Positions 61,401 to 64,000 of a DNA stretch of 64,000 nt are shown here, piece by piece. A program made the translations under genes and the position numbers. A model generated the notes under the pieces. That model did no database searches and was not told the DNA's origin. It was given only the letters and a program-made list of their open reading frames with translations. The stretch is from Butyrivibrio sp. AE3004. Its GTDB lineage: Bacteria > Bacillota > Clostridia > Lachnospirales > Lachnospiraceae. Each line of letters begins with the position of its first letter. Position 1 is the stretch's first letter. The stretch is taken from the NCBI RefSeq assembly GCF_000703165.1, contig NZ_JNLQ01000001.1, positions 124,001 through 188,000 of the forward strand, in the 5' to 3' direction.

Positions 61401-63423
61401 TTACAGCATTAACAAATCTGAATGTATTTGTCTTTGCAGCAGGCTCAGCTCCATTAATACTTTCTGGCTGATATGAAACAGTTACATCAATATTGCCTGT
61501 ATATGTTCTCTTTACATGAACCAAACCATCAGAAGTAATTTCAGCTGCTGACGAAGGCTTTACTGACCATGTGATCTTGCTAGCATCAGCTTCTGTAAGT
61601 TTTGTTGAATTAGCAGGATCGGTAATATATGCATGCAATTGCACATCAGAACCTAAGTATATGGGGCCTGCTGTAGGACCTGTTGTAGGAGATGAAACGC
61701 TTACAGCTGTCTTAGCAGAATTAAGACCTGTGCTGATAACAAGGCCTGCACCTTCTTCAGCACCAACCGTAAACTCATATGCTTCATATATAAGATCCTT
61801 ATTTGGTATGGAATCTGTATATACAGCCGTTGCTGTTCCAAGTTGATAGTTAGCTGCAACAAGGTAGTATTTACCTTTTGTTGTAACCGCGGCGTCATTA
61901 AACTGTACCTGAGCAGATCCACTAAGATTACCTGAAGCCATACTGAATGGTTTTGTACCTGCAGCAACAGTTGCAAAGTTAGTATTATCAAGTAAATTAG
62001 TTAACGGTGATGAATCAAATTCTTTACCATTACCTACAGTCTTTTCAGCCGCATCTTCAATTGCATAAACAAGTTTGTTATAATCTGCTTCTGAGAATAT
62101 TGCCCAATAAAAATCTTTATTTCCTGAATTATATGTTGGATCAGCAATATTCAAATCTGTAGTTGCCTTAACAGTAATTGAACCCTGTCCAGCTGCAATG
62201 TTATTTGATGTATCATTACTGCTCATGGTCATGGACTTTGCATTATCCATGTAAACAGTGATTGCTTTGGAGGTATTACCAGATGCAGTCTTAATAAGCT
62301 TCGAGTCTGTTATATTATTTGTAGAAAGTTTTACGCCCCAAGCCTGGAGATAATAAGTTCCACTTTCATCAACATCTTTACAGGTGCTTAAATTTACATT
62401 AACTGTTCCTGTTGTTCCTGTAGTTACACCACTATCGAATTTATTTGTGTCATCTGTCCAATCTGTATCACCACTTACAAGTGTAGTAAGCTCTTCTTTA
62501 CTGACAGATATAAGCACTTTATCATAAATACTATTTTTTGTAAGACTAGTACCAACAGAGTATGCAGTATTGGATTTTAGTGCCTCATCTGCTGTGACTG
62601 TCAAATCAGTTGTTAAAGTATTTGATGATATGTTTGCATCACTTGTTGTTATAGTTGCCATGGCAACATCTTCCCAAACAGGAGTTGCTGCAAATTTATT
62701 TCTTGTAACCTGTGCTGTTACTGTTACAACGTCAGTAGTTGAAGGAAGATTCCATACGGATGAAAACATTGATGACTCATCTGCTGTACTTCCCGTAACA
62801 CTATCAGTACCACTAGCAGCGGTCAATTTACCACTATTTGCTCCAGTAGCTACAACTCTCCATGCTTCGCAATTAAGAATGTCTCTTTCAGGTGTAACTG
62901 TTAACGTCAATGCTGTGCCTACAGGCGCTGTATAAGAACCTGCGGAACCTTGAACATCATCGCCTGCTACTGCAATTGTTGTTGCATCCTGAACTGATTC
63001 GCCAACACTGAAAACATACGAATGGCCAGAAATATCAGCATAGTTAGAACTGTCCCCCTGAGCCTTAATAGTCGTATCCCCAGCTGCTAAGGTTGCAACT
63101 GTACTAAGAGCATCCTTTGAAGCGTCGGTTTTCCACTCAGATGGATCAAAACTCGCTCCATTGTCGCCATCTAACTTCCTATGTGTTGATGTTGTGTTCT
63201 CAGCAACATCAGCTGAAGAAGTATAAGCCAAATTTATAGTACCAGCCTGATTGACTTTCCATGTTTTTGTATTAACTTCTGTTGGTGTGGCAGTACCAGC
63301 CGTAGCCACTAAATCGCCTGCATTCGCTGCAAACGCAGTCATAGGCATAGCCACCGCACTCAAGTTACTTACAGCCAACGCACCGGCCAGTGCATATGAC
63401 CATAACTTTTTGTTTTTCTTCAT
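58453..63423 (-). CDS. Giant Ig-like/alanine-rich repeat surface protein
   Basis: A 1656-residue secreted protein. A signal peptide ends near MTAFA-AN. A Thr/Ser/Asn-rich beta region runs to about 640, then at least four Big_2-type Ig-like domains to about 1240 (for example VTAKAVGTATIKF; SVATVNTSGLVTA). An alanine-rich helical stalk follows (about 1250-1495), built from units opening ADAI(N/T)AAN and containing PTxxNIxAA. The C-terminus is an LRR-like module (ITSIDPKAFANSKVKYISVK) with a basic Lys-rich tail (KKFNKKTSKKK), perhaps for wall or envelope binding. AAGGGG precedes ATG 63423. Its size and structured 5' region suggest a major surface or S-layer-like protein. No LPxTG motif or S-layer-homology domain is seen. 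Confidence 0.8.
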   Translation of the reverse strand: MKKNKKLWSYALAGALAVSNLSAVAMPMTAFAANAGDLVATAGTATPTEVNTKTWKVNQAGTINLAYTSSADVAENTTSTHRKLDGDNGASFDPSEWKTDASKDALSTVATLAAGDTTIKAQGDSSNYADISGHSYVFSVGESVQDATTIAVAGDDVQGSAGSYTAPVGTALTLTVTPERDILNCEAWRVVATGANSGKLTAASGTDSVTGSTADESSMFSSVWNLPSTTDVVTVTAQVTRNKFAATPVWEDVAMATITTSDANISSNTLTTDLTVTADEALKSNTAYSVGTSLTKNSIYDKVLISVSKEELTTLVSGDTDWTDDTNKFDSGVTTGTTGTVNVNLSTCKDVDESGTYYLQAWGVKLSTNNITDSKLIKTASGNTSKAITVYMDNAKSMTMSSNDTSNNIAAGQGSITVKATTDLNIADPTYNSGNKDFYWAIFSEADYNKLVYAIEDAAEKTVGNGKEFDSSPLTNLLDNTNFATVAAGTKPFSMASGNLSGSAQVQFNDAAVTTKGKYYLVAANYQLGTATAVYTDSIPNKDLIYEAYEFTVGAEEGAGLVISTGLNSAKTAVSVSSPTTGPTAGPIYLGSDVQLHAYITDPANSTKLTEADASKITWSVKPSSAAEITSDGLVHVKRTYTGNIDVTVSYQPESINGAEPAAKTNTFRFVNAVNDTVTASIDGAATGTAYLNIAKQLKATRLGAGTKDISGDSDVEWTVYKADGTTVADTATAVGGAFKATASGTYKVEAKYTPSEGTAVKSAQITVNVAAASMTLESKNGKTASGKGVAGALDSKSPVTTATLTVGDYVNIAVKVDTVDMTSNEETTFTSDDENVATFDGGVITAVGKGTANVTAKYGKLSKTIVVSVSEPAKATPTIAAVDDYDNTSANKLTIYEGEERTLGVFVDGEQLEGEFTFTSNTPSRVTIDSATGTLKGIAPGTSNITVTGTIDGKTWKNSTAYIVTVKSTKETELFYDDSTGSRVSDVKKDALSVGNVRAYYALAGGKDVEGEWTSSNSSVATVNTSGLVTAKAVGTATIKFDATDKDIKDATITLTVNAANLVLYSEGSKLAGAGAEPANGGTYTTAQNVAVNGALELTAMNGIEDVTDDITLKINSADEEFVKIDGNKISGLKVTTAAVAVTATYKTLSKIVNVNVIATAPTTSIDIDESAIALAVGGDSATITATRTPSYTADELIWTSSDTNGKYVKLTDNGDGTATIEPVAATTADVIITATSGNYSATCKVSVSETEEQADAINAANDAADAAKAAAEAAKKAADAAEKAPTAENIKAADEAIAKADAAAKAADDAIKSAKDLGLDTTDAEALVTEAKATNEAAATAAKAAKAAKDAADKAKAKADAITAANDAAKKAESEPTADNIAAAKKAIEDAKTAGASDEDLADASTKVASAETAKKAADDKDAAKADAITAANKAAEAAKAAPTEANIKAADDAIAAAKAAGATDEDLKAATDATAAAKAAKADADKKSDGSTTGKAPAAGTELKDATTGKETGYVVTNPEKFEVSFKGTADMSGTCAIPATVKDSAGNEYKVTSIAANAFADSDVTQINITGNITSIDPKAFANSKVKYISVKDAKLSKSAFKSLLKAKKGTQIKITGKNKKTNIKNLKKSKAYKKGRVKLVKKFNKKTSKKK

Positions 63424-63710
63424 ATAGTGTTTTCCCCTTTCATAAAAAATATTTTTTATGTCAGACGTTAATGTCTGGGAAAACCAATTTCTTATTAACC
63501 CAAAATTGGCTTAACCAGACACTAAAGTCTATGAAAACTTTCTTTTGGGTCATAAACGAAATATCATACACGACATATCATCTATTGTATGAGATGTCGA
63601 AAAACAAAAAGTATAAGCAATTATCTTTATTCATTTGTCAAAGTGCGCATCCTTACTCTGGGATTTTAAAAGAGAGTATAAAGAACAAAGTTAAAAGAAT
63701 GTAGAAATTC
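63424..63710 (-). other. Structured upstream region of the surface protein gene
   Basis: Dyads ATAAAAAATATTTTTTAT (about 63442-63459), AGAC-N6-GTCT and CCAATTT / AAAATTGG follow each other just upstream of the ribosome binding site. They could form a stable 5' leader in the mRNA. No gene seen. Confidence 0.4.
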
Positions 63711-63809
63711 TCAAAACTGATTTGGATCTATGGATCCGTTCACCCAGCATTGGTCAAAATGCTTTAATGGTGCAACTCTTTGTTCTTTTTTAACTAACTT
63801 TGATGGTTG
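63711..63809 (-). pseudogene. Unidentified short C-terminal remnant
   Basis: A minus-strand frame of 32 codons reads KHFDQCWVNGSIDPNQF before TGA (63711-63713). It has no start codon. The composition is coding-like; I suspect a transposon-linked protein end but cannot name it. The rest up to 64000 holds small dyads (TGATGGT/ACCATCA; ATAACAC/GTGTTAT) and no gene. Confidence 0.3.
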
Positions 63810-64000
63810 TTAGACCATCACCCCTTCATAAGAACTGTGTTAGTGAAAATCACCAATCACATTAATGATTATAACACCTATGTAAGTGTTATGGGCTGAT
63901 TAAATTATTAAAAAACTATAAACATATTATCGTCATTTAGTTTAGCAATAATCTTTCAGCATCATACTAAGTTATTCGGCGGGTGCATTTTCAAAATGGG

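Overview
The window looks like part of the chromosome of an anaerobic, low-GC Gram-positive bacterium, most likely a Lachnospiraceae member close to Butyrivibrio or Pseudobutyrivibrio. The reasons are AGGAGG-type ribosome binding sites, lipobox lipoproteins, Lys-rich BspA-type leucine-rich-repeat surface proteins, a cytosolic GH10 xylanase fused to an esterase, DUF3737 and DUF6440 proteins, and Walker-type transporters typical of rumen Firmicutes. No rRNA, tRNA or CRISPR array was seen.

Layout. 1-5.2 kb: an M13 metallopeptidase lipoprotein, a DUF6440 protein, a first cysteine synthase, and a tyrosine recombinase with two tiny overlapping ORFs upstream. 5.2-10 kb: a hybrid histidine kinase whose phosphotransfer-like domain has Asp where His is expected, and a secreted transglutaminase-like protein. 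10-16 kb: a lipoprotein and a CUT1 sugar ABC importer without its ATPase. 16-22 kb: a PTS EIIC-EIIA fusion with no EIIB and no EIIA active-site His, paired with a HAMP-PP2C phosphatase, then the GH10-esterase. 22-35.3 kb: an LRR surface protein, then a long leftward cluster that reads as a sulfur-compound salvage regulon: AprA-like flavoprotein, ferredoxin, five-gene oligopeptide-type ABC importer, cysteine synthase, GNAT, glutathionyl-hydroquinone-reductase-like protein and M20 peptidase. Two near-identical 36-bp sites (CTTATA-N6-TATAAG plus TTTGTAAAA) lie before its first gene and before the reductase gene. 35-52 kb: housekeeping and accessory genes, including nucleoside hydrolase with an ECF S-component, SDR, PrsW-type protease, inositol monophosphatase, and GDPD with a GPH transporter and a lipase-like hydrolase. 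52-58.3 kb: a mobile or decayed region with an excisionase-like HTH, an ORF6N protein, phage and transposon scraps, a serine-recombinase homologue without its catalytic Ser, a lone cysteine desulfurase, and a TnpB/Cas12-like protein lacking the RuvC-II Glu. Convergent with that last gene lies a structured ~170-nt RNA unit with its own promoter and terminator. 58.4-63.4 kb: a 1656-residue Ig-like/alanine-rich surface protein.

A striking general feature is the number of short gene remnants lying between intact genes: LRR protein, Crp-type regulator, acyltransferase-3, GH42, GH78, diguanylate cyclase, AAA/DUF4143, TnpW, phage tail and several unidentified ones.

The strongest candidates for an undescribed system are (i) the nuclease-compromised TnpB-like protein with its convergent guide-RNA-like transcript, next to a catalytically dead resolvase, and (ii) the sulfur-salvage regulon. 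Function calls come from reading translated sequences and motifs by eye; no database search was run.
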